Source of the DNA: Brachionus rotundiformis
Lineage: Eukaryota > Rotifera > Eurotatoria > Ploima > Brachionidae
NCBI GenBank assembly: GCA_016802295.1
Contig: JAESIW010000180.1
Location: 2,536,039-2,600,038, forward strand
Reading direction: 5' to 3'
DNA length: 64,000 nucleotides
Positions 24,359 through 34,001 of this stretch are shown here, piece after piece. Every line of letters starts with the position of its first letter. Position 1 is the stretch's first letter. The translations under genes were made by a program, and so were the position numbers. The notes under the pieces are model-generated. The model was not told where the DNA came from. It saw nothing but the letters and a program-made list of their open reading frames with translations, and searched no databases.

Positions 24359-25573
24359 TTAATTAACAGCTATAGAACTATTATTGCTAGAACCCGATGT
24401 AGGTGTACTTGATTTTGATTTTTCACCATTTGAGCTTTGATTTGGATAAAAATTTCCAATAGAACTTGGTGTTGATGAATTAGACATGGAATTGGTCTGA
24501 ATTGTGGCCGAATTAGCAGGCAAATTGGGAGAACTTGTCGCTACATTCATTCCATTTGATCCATTCGCAAATCTGGAGTAGTAACTCATGGCTCTTTGTA
24601 GACACAAAGCCTCATTAGTCGACATTATATTCTGGTACGGATGGTACCAGTAGGGATTTTGCTGCAACATACGCTGCACAGCAGCATAATTGCCAGCCTC
24701 AGCGAGCAACTCCAAGCCGACAGCAGTTTGTCTTTTCCATTTAGTCCGCCTATTTTGATACCATGTTTTTACTTGGGTATCGCTCAGGTTCAATCTTGCG
24801 GCCAATTCCATCCTATCTTGTACACTTAAATACTTTTGTCTTTCGAAGCTTTTTTCCAAACAATTCAACTGATGATCCGTGAATGCTGTTCTAGCTTTGC
24901 GTGGTTTTTTGGTCTTACCATAGCCCTCTCCATTGTCGGTTTCTGAATTGGAATCGTCATTATTAAAATCTTCTTCGTCATTTTCATCGTCACTGTTGTG
25001 CACATCGTCAGAGTTGATGCTTCCATCTTTTTTGCCAAAAGAAGCTAACAAGTCCGAGCTGGGACCCAAACTAGCTGGATTAAATTGGTGCAAAAAATTT
25101 GCATTCATATTGGTATTGGTTAAATGGTCGCCATGCTCAGCAAAGTTATTCCTAAATTCATTGTTCGTGGCTAGTGGGTTTTGAAAAGCTGAGAAAAATG
25201 TCGGATTTATTTTACCACTCATCAGCAAAGCCAACTGCTGGTATGGATTCATTTCATCCGCTTGCTGACCATTTGTTGTCGAGTTGGAGCTTGACGAAGA
25301 AGAAGCCGAGGAAAGTGGTGACAGTGACGATGACAAGTTTTTTGTCTTGGTGTTCACATTGACTTCACCCGGACTCAATATGTCATTTATAAGAAATGAA
25401 TTCTTCTTAGAAGACTTGGCGGTCTTGTCCTGTTTGGTGTCTTTTTTTGGCCCATATGGTGATGAGCGGTTACTAGACAGCTGATTTTCTCTCACTTTTC
25501 CAACTCGTTTTTGGTCATCTTCCATTTTTGGTGAAATGCTGTGCAAGTCGTCTATTTTAATTTCTTCGCTCAT
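24359..25573 (-). CDS. BARHL: BARHL-type (Bar-class) homeodomain transcription factor
   Basis: A 404-residue nuclear transcription factor from an uninterrupted coding exon. BARHL proteins specify sensory neurons and interneurons. An FIL/eh1-like repressor motif (KNSFLINDIL, 57-66) sits near the N terminus. An acidic stretch rich in Asp, Glu, Ser and Asn (about 185-216) precedes the homeodomain (224-283), which starts PRKARTAFTDHQLNCLEKSF. Helix 3 reads VKTWYQNRRTKWKR, with the Bar-class tyrosine at homeodomain position 49. The Bar-specific extension TAVGLELLAEAGNYAA follows directly. The C terminus is Ser/Asn-rich low complexity. Within the family it looks closer to BARHL (DRMELAARLNLSDTQ) than to BarH1/2. 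A second, more diverged Bar-class gene lies 4.2 kb away on the same strand. Confidence 0.93.
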   Translation of the reverse strand: MSEEIKIDDLHSISPKMEDDQKRVGKVRENQLSSNRSSPYGPKKDTKQDKTAKSSKKNSFLINDILSPGEVNVNTKTKNLSSSLSPLSSASSSSSSNSTTNGQQADEMNPYQQLALLMSGKINPTFFSAFQNPLATNNEFRNNFAEHGDHLTNTNMNANFLHQFNPASLGPSSDLLASFGKKDGSINSDDVHNSDDENDEEDFNNDDSNSETDNGEGYGKTKKPRKARTAFTDHQLNCLEKSFERQKYLSVQDRMELAARLNLSDTQVKTWYQNRRTKWKRQTAVGLELLAEAGNYAAVQRMLQQNPYWYHPYQNIMSTNEALCLQRAMSYYSRFANGSNGMNVATSSPNLPANSATIQTNSMSNSSTPSSIGNFYPNQSSNGEKSKSSTPTSGSSNNSSIAVN

Positions 25574-28500
25574 TTTCTGAGGTAATTACTATTTTGTATT
25601 TCTTAGATACCTAAACAAAATGAAAATAAAAATTATTTGTTTTTTAAAACAAAGTTTTACCAGCAAATAAAAGCCTTAAATAAGAAAATTAATTTCACAA
25701 GAATATAAAATGAATTAAGAAAAATTTAATAGAGAGAAAAATACTTCTAAGGTTTCGGATTTTCTTGTAAGTCGTTAACTTAAACGATAGGTTTTCTTAT
25801 TTTAAATTAAACCAAAAATATAAAGTTAATAGCTTAATAAGTTTCATTTTAAGTGGAAAGAAAAATCTATTTTGAAATAAATAAGAAAAATATCGATTTA
25901 TATCGTAGTCGACAAATCAAATTATATTTTTGAGTAATCTTCTGATAAAAAATTCTATTGGACCACTAGTAGCTAAATATTCTTAATTAATTAAAACTAA
26001 TCTGATTTGTCGACTCGATAAAATATATAAAATAAAATTAATTAAAATATATTTTCATAGGTTATTATATCCCCCGATTGACATTAAAGAAAATCATCAA
26101 CAAATGATTCAATTTTAGTAATCATCAAATCGATGAAATTAATTAATATTTTATAGCTATAAAATTTTTTGTTTTATGTAATGCTAGTTTTATATTCATT
26201 AATGTCGCTTTTTGGCCATACATAGACAACATCATTAATTTTGAACATGAAATCATTTATTTTATGTAAATAGAATTTACTCGTCTAACTCACCAAAGAA
26301 TTACTTTTCGTTTTCTGTATAATTAAATTTCGATTATTACTATGTAAATTATACTATCAATTATAAACAAATCCTAGCAGATCCATATTTTAAGGCACAC
26401 TTAAGCAAATTTTTTGTGCTTGAGCACTCCATTGGGAGCTCGGGCCGTGCTAAAACATTAAGCTACTTTAACATAGTTTCTAATCGACTTGTTAACAAAA
26501 TTTAAATAATCAGTCAATATTCATTTACAGATTATTTCGCTTTATTAAGACTATTGTCAAATTAATGATTTTTTGATTTTTTTCAAAATATATGATACAG
26601 GATGATAGTCGACCTTATCGACAGGGTTTAAATAAATCTATTCTTTTCCAAAAGTTTATCATCAAGTATCCATGGTTACATAATAGACTTTTGTCAATTT
26701 ATTTTAAGATAATTCATAGCAATATTTAAAATATTGACAATAGTAAGGAATCTAATGTGTCTTTATATCAATGATAAGCTTAATTATTTAAAATTATACA
26801 TAAAAGAATTATAACAAAATACAACATTATTAATAATGAATTTAAATATAACTTTATAATTATTGATTGATTATTAGCTATATCGTAAAATATCTCATTA
26901 AAAGGACTTGGAAAAACAACTCAAAACTTAATCTGGAATCGACTCAGTCCCAGACCTACCAAGCTTACATCTAGAGTACTAAAATTCAAAAATTTATCTT
27001 ATTTTTTAAATTTATACTTTTTTGAATAGCAAATCCATACTTAATTTTTTGATAATTTAAATCAATACAAATTTAATATTCTAAAAATAGCACTGTCATT
27101 CCGACCTGTCCTGGAAAACTTTCCTTTTGAAATAATTTTGAAATAATTTTTTATATGAAATTAAAAAAAAATAATTTGTCAGAGCTCAACAATAAAAATA
27201 TCAAAATATTGGCATAAGAATATGTATTTTTTGATATAGAAATATTAACTTGAATTAGAATGAAAAAATAATGATAGAAAAATAAAATAACTTATCTAAA
27301 CGAAGTAGAAAGGTAAACTTATTTATATTCTAATCAAGCATAAGTAAACTTTTATCAAAAATAAAGCGCCGAATTAATAATTGAAAATTTCTTTAACTTT
27401 CTACTTAAAATTTTCCTTCACTACTTTATCTAATTATCTCTTTGTTAATATTCTAATTTTAAATTAATTAATTTTTAGTATCCGACTCAATTCTATTTAC
27501 ATTTATACTACGGCTCTTTGAAACGAAAAAATTATTTATATTTGAGATTATTAAAAGATAATAAGCCGACACGTAAAATACATTCACTTTATTACAGGTA
27601 TCTCGTGTGATCATACTTAACTTCATTTAAATTATATTCAAATTTACACCTTAAATTTTATGATTAATTAGTCAAAAACCTCATTAGTTTAGTACTTGAC
27701 GGCTGCTAAAAAATCTCAAGAATAGAATGGCAAATTTAAATTCTTTGGTCCAAAATAATTACTCAATAGTCATTCATATCAAGAAAGTAAATAAGTTTAT
27801 ACTCGCTTGAAATATTGGCAAGCTGTTCCAAAAAATAATTAAGAATTCTTATTGAGTGGCAAGTCAACTGAGAAATGCAGTTATAATTAAAAAATTTTCT
27901 TCATTCTTTGATTAATTAATTAATTAAAGAAGGCGACATTAATTTTAATGTAAAGCTCACAAAAAGTCAAAATAAAATCCATAAAAGTGTACATTGTTTA
28001 TTTGCCCATCAAATCCCTAGATCCTCTTATTTCCGCACATAAAAGAAAACTCTAAACTTGGCATAGATCATGACAAATTTGTTTATACTAAATTAGTTTG
28101 ATAAATTCTAAAAACCAAATCCTAGTTGCTTGTTAAATAGGAATATAAATTAGCATTTTAATTAAAAAATAACAAAATACAACAACTTTAAGAACTTTTT
28201 TGTTTGATACAATCTCCTTTTGCCATTTGAGTATTCTTTAAGCTTATTATTAGCTGTTTTATCTTGAGTCAATTATTTTCTAAATTCACTTTTAGGTGAG
28301 TTGTCAGGTAAACTAATATTTAATTAGAGATTAGAAAATGTTCATTACGTTCCGGTAGTTATGCAAATTAGAGCATTAGTATTCTGTGTCATCATTTATA
28401 ATTAAAAATGATTACAAAATTAAAGTTAAATTTAAATTTTTTTTCAAATCGATTAATAAAATTCAAAGTTTAATAAGATTTATTAACCTTTTTAAAGTTT

Positions 28501-29636
28501 CTTTCAATTTATTACAAAAGGTTTATTGCGTCAATTGTTAAAAAAATAAAAAATGCATGATTTTTAAACACCTCATTCATTTGAACTATTATAAGCATAA
28601 TTTAACATGTTTAATTTTTTAAAATAATCTTTATATGGCATTTTCAATTAATAGATTTTAAATTTATCAAAAATTACTTTTTATTGTCAGTTTATACATT
28701 AAAAAAGATCAAGTATTTCTTAAAATACTCATTGATATCAAGATACATTTAATTTTTTTCAATTTCGATGATAAAATAAATCTATTGAATTATTTTTTAG
28801 TGAAATAATGATTTAACGCCTAAGGGGCGATTTATGTAAAAAAATTAAAAAATAAATATAAAATACAAACATAAGACGAAAATAAATAAATTGTGATTAT
28901 TTTACCAAATTAAAAAGTTCCATAGTTTTTAAAATCGATTTAAGCAAATATATTTAGTTACTAATTCTGCTCGGAATTGGATTAATAGTTTGTAGCTACA
29001 GAACTGCGATTAAAATCCGTAAAGTTAAACGAGTAGAGGGTCGTAGCATATCAAAGCTCAATTAGAGGCAGTAAGTAGCCTCTGTGTCAGATCAGTACTA
29101 TTGCTAAAAAAGTACTTGAAAAGGAGATGGATGTTCCATATGCTACACAAAGAACGAATAAAGGGAATAAATACTACCATAAATTGGATTTTCAAATAAC
29201 TAAGAAATGATCTCTTAACTTTAAGATTGGAGTGTTATTTTTAAAAAGGAAAATAGATAATTTTTCCAAAAAAATAGTTTGAAGCAAAATTTTCCATCTA
29301 AAGACAAAAATATCAGTGAAAAAAATTTAAATATCGGTACACAAAGAACTAAACGGGAGCTATTAATATTTTAAAAATATTTTAAGTTTAAAATTAGCAT
29401 CTGATTAATTGTTTATTAATTTAAATTTATGCTTCGAGTAATAAAAATAACACTTTTTAACAAATTTAAAAATTGTTTGTGTAAAAGTTGAATTTTTTTT
29501 TCTAATTCTATATCTGGAGGCGATTACCACAGATCTCTATTTAAAAAAAATAGTTCATATAAATCTTTATTATCAAATAAAATATGTTTAAGGTTCAACT
29601 AACCAAAAATAAAAATAAAAACTTGAAAACGCTTTA
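25574..29636. other. Intergenic region between the two Bar-class homeobox genes
   Basis: About 4 kb without a supported gene. It includes the likely upstream region of the BARHL gene, a 130-bp foldback at 25901-26020, a GC-richer spot near 26400-26450, and another at about 28970-29170 with a small hairpin (AGAGGC...GCCTCT). Neither patch gives a recognisable protein or RNA. Confidence 0.5.
25901..26020. repeat. Small inverted repeat upstream of BARHL
   Basis: Left arm TATCGTAGTCGACAAATCA (25901-25919) pairs with right arm TGATTTGTCGACTCGATA (26003-26020), with one inserted base. The spacer is about 80 bases. It could be a tiny MITE or a regulatory hairpin. Confidence 0.6.
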
Positions 29637-29800
29637 TTTTAAAAATAACAAAACACTTGATATTCAAAATTTTAAATTAAAAATAACAATATAAACTTAA
29701 AAAAAAACTAATTAAAACGTCTCTTTTTTTTAACTCAACCTAGAACAAGGCTCCAACCGAAAGGTGATTGCTTAGATGTTAGAGACATTCTATTAATAGA
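29637..29800. repeat. 164-bp repeat, copy 1, in the 3' flank of the second Bar-class gene
   Basis: Nearly identical to 33208-33370 in the same orientation, with a few substitutions and T-run length differences. It lies directly after the homeobox gene's stop codon on the minus strand, so it is probably its 3' UTR. It includes a GC-richer core reading CTAGAACAAGGCTCCAACCG. Confidence 0.9.
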
Positions 29801-29814
29801 TAAAATAAATGAAA

Positions 29815-30555
29815 CTAACAACAAATTGATTCACTTTCATTATCTTTATTGAATGTTTGATCGTTCGATTTGTTACACTGTAATATTGAAGTTGGATAAA
29901 AATTTTTAGACTGTGTGAGACCCGAAATGGCTTGGTAATTGGTAAAATTTCCAATAAATTGTGGTAAATAATTCAACTGGTTATAAGTTGGCATATTTGA
30001 AAGACTTTGATTGGAAAAAGATTGATTCTGAGTGCTCGAATTTTGTTCCAAAGCAGCTGCGGCCAAAATCCATTCAAGGCCCATTGAACTTTGTCTCTTC
30101 CATTTTGTTCGCCTATTCTGGTACCATGTCTTTACCTGCGTATCGGTTAAATTGAGTTTGTTGGCTAGTTCAATTCTGTCCTGTACATTCAAGTATTTAT
30201 GCTTTTCGAAGCTTTTCTCTAGCGAATTTAGCTGATAGTCGCTAAACGCTGTTCTTGACTTTCGATTTTTTTTCAAATTACAGCTGCTTGTGCTGCTACT
30301 TCTGCTACAACTTCGGCTACGGCTACGACTACGACTTCTCTCTCCGCTACGACTCCGACTTCGGCGTGTTTCTGCGGAATCTGATATGGCGTTCAATGAA
30401 TCATTCAAATAATTTTGATCATCTTCTTCGTAAAATGTAGAATTTTGGGAACTGATTACTGTCTGGTCTTGGAAACAATCAGAACTTGTCTCGTTCAAAT
30501 CGAGTATATCGGCGATCAAGAATGACTTTTTTGGGTTAGATTTTTGATGGCTCAT
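29815..30555 (-). CDS. Diverged Bar-class homeodomain protein with arginine/serine tract
   Basis: A 246-residue single-exon paralogue of the BARHL gene. It keeps the FIL motif close to the N terminus (KKSFLIADIL, 9-18) and a homeodomain at 97-156 that reads RTAFSDYQLNSLEKSFEKHK and ends VKTWYQNRRTKWKR, again with tyrosine at position 49. It differs in two ways. The conserved Bar extension after the homeodomain (TAVGLELLAEAGN in the neighbour) is replaced by SSMGLEWILAAAA. Residues about 64-90 form an arginine/serine run (RSRSRSGERSRSRSRSRS) of the kind seen in splicing factors. The C terminus is Asn/Gln/Ser-rich. Probably a tandem duplicate that has diverged; DNA binding should be intact. Confidence 0.9.
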   Translation of the reverse strand: MSHQKSNPKKSFLIADILDLNETSSDCFQDQTVISSQNSTFYEEDDQNYLNDSLNAISDSAETRRSRSRSGERSRSRSRSRSCSRSSSTSSCNLKKNRKSRTAFSDYQLNSLEKSFEKHKYLNVQDRIELANKLNLTDTQVKTWYQNRRTKWKRQSSMGLEWILAAAALEQNSSTQNQSFSNQSLSNMPTYNQLNYLPQFIGNFTNYQAISGLTQSKNFYPTSILQCNKSNDQTFNKDNESESICC

Positions 30556-31709
30556 TTTTAGGCAGCTTGTTATAAAACAAAATTTTGCTAGAAATTATTT
30601 TAATTTATACTAGTTTTTAAAACAAATATAATTTGATAAATGATAAAAAAAATAAAAAATTTTGATTGGTAGAAATAAGAACTTGTAAAATTAAAAATTC
30701 AATTGTTTTAATATAATATTAAAGTAAATATTTTAAATATAAAAAAAAAGTTTTTCTTTGTCGAAAATCGAGCTTGTTGTTTCTTTTGAGTGCTATGTTA
30801 TTCTTGCTAAAATAGAAATTAGCTGAATATTAAGTTTTAAATTTTCTATGAATATTAATTTAAATCTAAATGCAATAATTTGCTTATTGTTTACAAAGTA
30901 AATAGATTTTTAACGATTGAAAGAAAAACAGTTTTTTTATAGTTTAAAAATTAATAAAAAAGTACCATTGGTTGATTGAGGGTATGATTTAGTGGGTTAA
31001 AAAGTATGATATTCAGTAGCAAATCTACGGGTCAGGTTTTTAATAAAATTTTAATTAAAAAAAAACTTGTTAATTTCATTTTCCATTCGAATAACATTTA
31101 ATTGTTCTGCACATTTTTGAGCATGATTACTTTAAGGATTTGTTTGATAAGTTTAATTATTTTTCACTTTTTTTCTGTAAATAGTTAAAATATTCGTTCA
31201 ACTCAATGCTTATTAAATTAAATTAAAATAAAACTATGTTCATGTAGATAATTAAATTAAATAAACTAAAATTCACAATTATTAAATTAGTTCAAACAAT
31301 GTTTATAAAATGTTTTTTTAAAGAATTTCAATTTGAATTTTTGGTTCATCAAAAGCTAAATAGAGAAAAATAAAATCATAAATTAAATTGATTCTCTAAA
31401 ATACATCAAAAATCAATAAAAAAATATATGAATAAAAAATTCAATTTATATGAAAAAATTGAATTAATTTATATTCAAATTTACGTAAGTTTAAATTAAA
31501 AAGTAATATTTATATTTCGGAAATTAAACAAACTTTAATTTATCATAATGTATTTTGTTTATTTTTAGTCATATTAGAGTTTTATACAAAGAAGTAAAAC
31601 AATCAGCTATTCAAATTAAAACCCTAAACATGTAAACTAATGAACATTTCATTAAACTTTATTTAATTAAAAAAAAGAAAAATTTTTGTCCAATTTAAAA
31701 AATAAAAGT
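30556..31709. other. Gene-free AT-rich region upstream of the second Bar-class gene
   Basis: Likely promoter side of the minus-strand homeobox gene. No other feature recognised. Confidence 0.5.
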
Positions 31710-32105
31710 TTAGTGTTTTCTTGTCATGTGTATTTTAAGCCCTCGGCGCTCAAAATAATTGTCACATTCAGGACACTTCACCCGGCTTCAGTTGTTACTC
31801 AACGTTTTTTTAAACTCTTCAGTAGTCGATTTATTACATATAGGATTCTCAATAGCCTCTTTTTCGTAGATTTAGCTTTACATTTGTCATTTCAACATTT
31901 ATTTTTTTAACTTTTTCATCATGGGCTGTATATAATGCCTAGCTCTATGTTTTTCTGGTTTTTCTTGATCTTCTTCATCTTCGTCCTCATTAACGTCGGT
32001 AGGGTCGAGTTCATCAATTGACTGACCAGTGTTTTGTCTAGTGCTACTCTCTGTATCACCAGTTGCTTGAGATTCGATTTCTTGAAAATCGTCGTTTTCA
32101 TCAGT
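31710..32105 (-). pseudogene. Remnant with acidic region and C2H2 zinc finger, TE-like
   Basis: Minus-strand reading gives an acidic, Asp/Glu-rich open stretch (about 31919-32101; includes DELDPTDVNEDEDEEDQEK and ends in Lys). After stops and a frame change comes one C2H2 finger reading KCPECDNYFERRGLKIHMTR followed by KH and a stop at 31710 (C-x2-C-x12-H-x4-H spacing). A single finger of the form CPxCxxxF....GLxxH is common at the N terminus of R2/NeSL-type retrotransposon proteins, so a TE origin is my inference. An old zinc-finger gene is the alternative. It cannot encode a full protein as it stands. Confidence 0.5.
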
Positions 32106-32227
32106 TTTTTTAAAATGATGATTAAGTAAATTTTAAAATTTTTATTTTTATTTTTTTACAATCTCAAAATTTTATAGTATAATTGTTGAAATTAATAGAA
32201 TTATAATTAAATTAAAAATCTTAATAT

Positions 32228-32335
32228 TAGGTGACCAATTAAGGAATTAAGTGACCAATGTATTAATTAGGTGACCAAATCCTGGTCACATATTACCCCT
32301 CCGAAAATTAGGTGGCCAGTTTTGGTCACCTAGTA
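32228..32335. repeat. Three 20-bp tandem units followed by inverted copies (GTGACCA cluster)
   Basis: GTGACCAA recurs at 32231, 32251 and 32271 with an exact 20-bp step (units begin ATTAGGTGACCA or ATTAAGTGACCA). Inverted TGGTCAC copies follow at 32283 and 32323. The last forms a 9-bp hairpin, AGGTGGCCA with TGGTCACCT, around a 4-base loop. Confidence 0.7.
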
Positions 32336-32638
32336 CAATAGACCCATTTAATTATCTTTATTTATTAAAAAAATAAAGTTCTAACATAATATAACTTAAT
32401 TCAAAAATTTATAAATAGACGCTTTTTAATAGATTTTTTCCAAAAATATGTCATAATAAGATTGTTAAAAATAAGTTATGACTGCGTCACAGTGCTAAAG
32501 AGCAGTAATGGGCTCAAAAATTCTTGTTAGAATGTTGCAGAAAGAACTTCTATTTATTTATTTTCTAAATATTTTTGAGGAAAACTTCAGCAAGAACTTA
32601 CTAATTTCTAATACGGATGAAGGCTGGAATGCCATACA

Positions 32639-33111
32639 TATCTGACAAAGTCATTTCCGACAATTTTTATTTAAATGATTAAATAAATAATAATTAGGTT
32701 TAATAATAAAAATTTTATTGGTCAATAAAAAATAATAAGTCATAGTGTAAAAAAATTAGTTGCCTATGCTATTAAGATATTGAATGGGATTTGAATCGCT
32801 GTATTTTTCGACTAATAAGTATTTGATTCTTTGATCACGAATATGTTGATTCTTTAGTCGAGTGTTTGGAACGGCGTTATCAATGTAATTAATATCACGT
32901 TCCACTTTATCTTGTACTTCAATTAAATGCTGGATAAAAGCTGGTTAAAAACTGGCATCAGAGACAATATTTCTAATTGAAGTCCACGTGTCTTTGTATT
33001 CACAGTGTCGATGGTCAAGTTCGAGAATTGGATTCCGATTCTTTTATATTAATAAAAAAGAAAAAATAATAGCGGCTCAGAAGGCCTTTTCAGAAATGAC
33101 TTTGTCGGATA
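32639..33111. mobile_element. Element with 21-bp terminal inverted repeats and a decayed coding core
   Basis: Ends are TATCTGACAAAGTCATTTCC at 32639 and CAGAAATGACTTTGTCGGAT at 33091, inverted copies with two mismatches over 21 bases. Inside, the minus strand between about 33040 and 32756 reads roughly 93 codons with one stop; recognisable runs are ELDHRHCEYKDTWTSIRN and RLKNQHIRDQRIKYLLVEKY. I do not recognise the family. Length about 470 bp, so an internally deleted DNA transposon is the likeliest reading. Confidence 0.5.
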
Positions 33112-33207
33112 GGTCTGACTGGATTATGAATTAGTTATAATCTGTATCTATTAGATAACAATCAGCAAACAAAATCTATATAAAAAATCCATAATAGGTA
33201 ACAAAGG

Positions 33208-33480
33208 TTTTAAAAATAACAAAACACTTGATATTCAAAATTTTAAATTAAAAATAACAATGTAAACTTAAAAAAAAACTAAATAAAACGTCTCTTTTTT
33301 TAACTCAACCTAGAACAAGGCTCCAACCGAAAGGTGATTGCTTAGATGTTAGAGACATTCTATTAATAGAAGTTTGTTTACAGAAGAAGTTCGATTTGTA
33401 AGTTGTGACAAATAGTTAGACTGTTTAAGAGATGGTATATTTGAAGGGCTTTTATATGATTCTAAATTGTTATATATATT
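33208..33480 (-). pseudogene. Truncated duplicate of the second Bar-class gene's 3' end
   Basis: 33208-33370 is copy 2 of the 164-bp repeat that forms the 3' flank of the homeobox gene at 29815-30555. Just beyond it, on the minus strand (about 33349-33480), an open frame reads SPSNIPSLKQSNYLSQLTNR, clearly related to LSNMPTYNQLNYLPQFIGNF in that gene's C-terminal region. No homeodomain or FIL motif is found further upstream on this strand. The coding part is therefore a broken 3' fragment of a duplicated gene. The UTR-like part is much better conserved than the coding part. Confidence 0.75.
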
Positions 33481-34001
33481 CAAAGTTTTTTTTTTCAATT
33501 TTATATTGAATATTTTTTATAAAAATTTTAAATAGTTTTATTTGATTATCTAAAATTTAAATTTGAATAAACAGAACTGCTACGCTTAGTGTCTCTTAGG
33601 TGATTTTATGTAAAATTATCTCAACTAACGAAAATCTACGTAATTTTAATAATTTTGACGTAAATCTAAAAAGGTCCAAAATTTCCTCAACTATGTGTTA
33701 ATTTTTGTTAAATTATCTCTTTATAATTTTTTATTTCTATGAATTATTTTGCATAAATATATATTTAAGTTTATCCTAAAATCTAAATTAAAGATTTTTT
33801 AAAAAATTTTTATTTAATAAAACATATATAATAATTTAAAAGCTGATAATTGAAATTTTCAACCAGTTAAGGTTAGGGTTAAGTCATCTATATTTAACTA
33901 TGTTTTCAATATTTTAATCGTTTCCAAGGATAAAAACCGCGGGAAAATAAATTTTTTATTTTCAAACAATATTTTACTTATTATCTTGTTGCCATTCAAA
34001 A
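33481..34001. other. AT-rich spacer upstream of CFAP58
   Basis: No gene seen; the CFAP58 promoter should lie at the right end. Confidence 0.5.

Noticed and set aside
24641..25484. Plus-strand open frames opposite the BARHL gene
   Set aside because: Shadows of the homeobox exon; low-complexity Ser/Leu composition and no independent support.
28970..29170. GC-richer patch that might be a gene fragment or RNA
   Set aside because: All frames are broken and only one small hairpin (AGAGGC...GCCTCT) is evident; no family resemblance.
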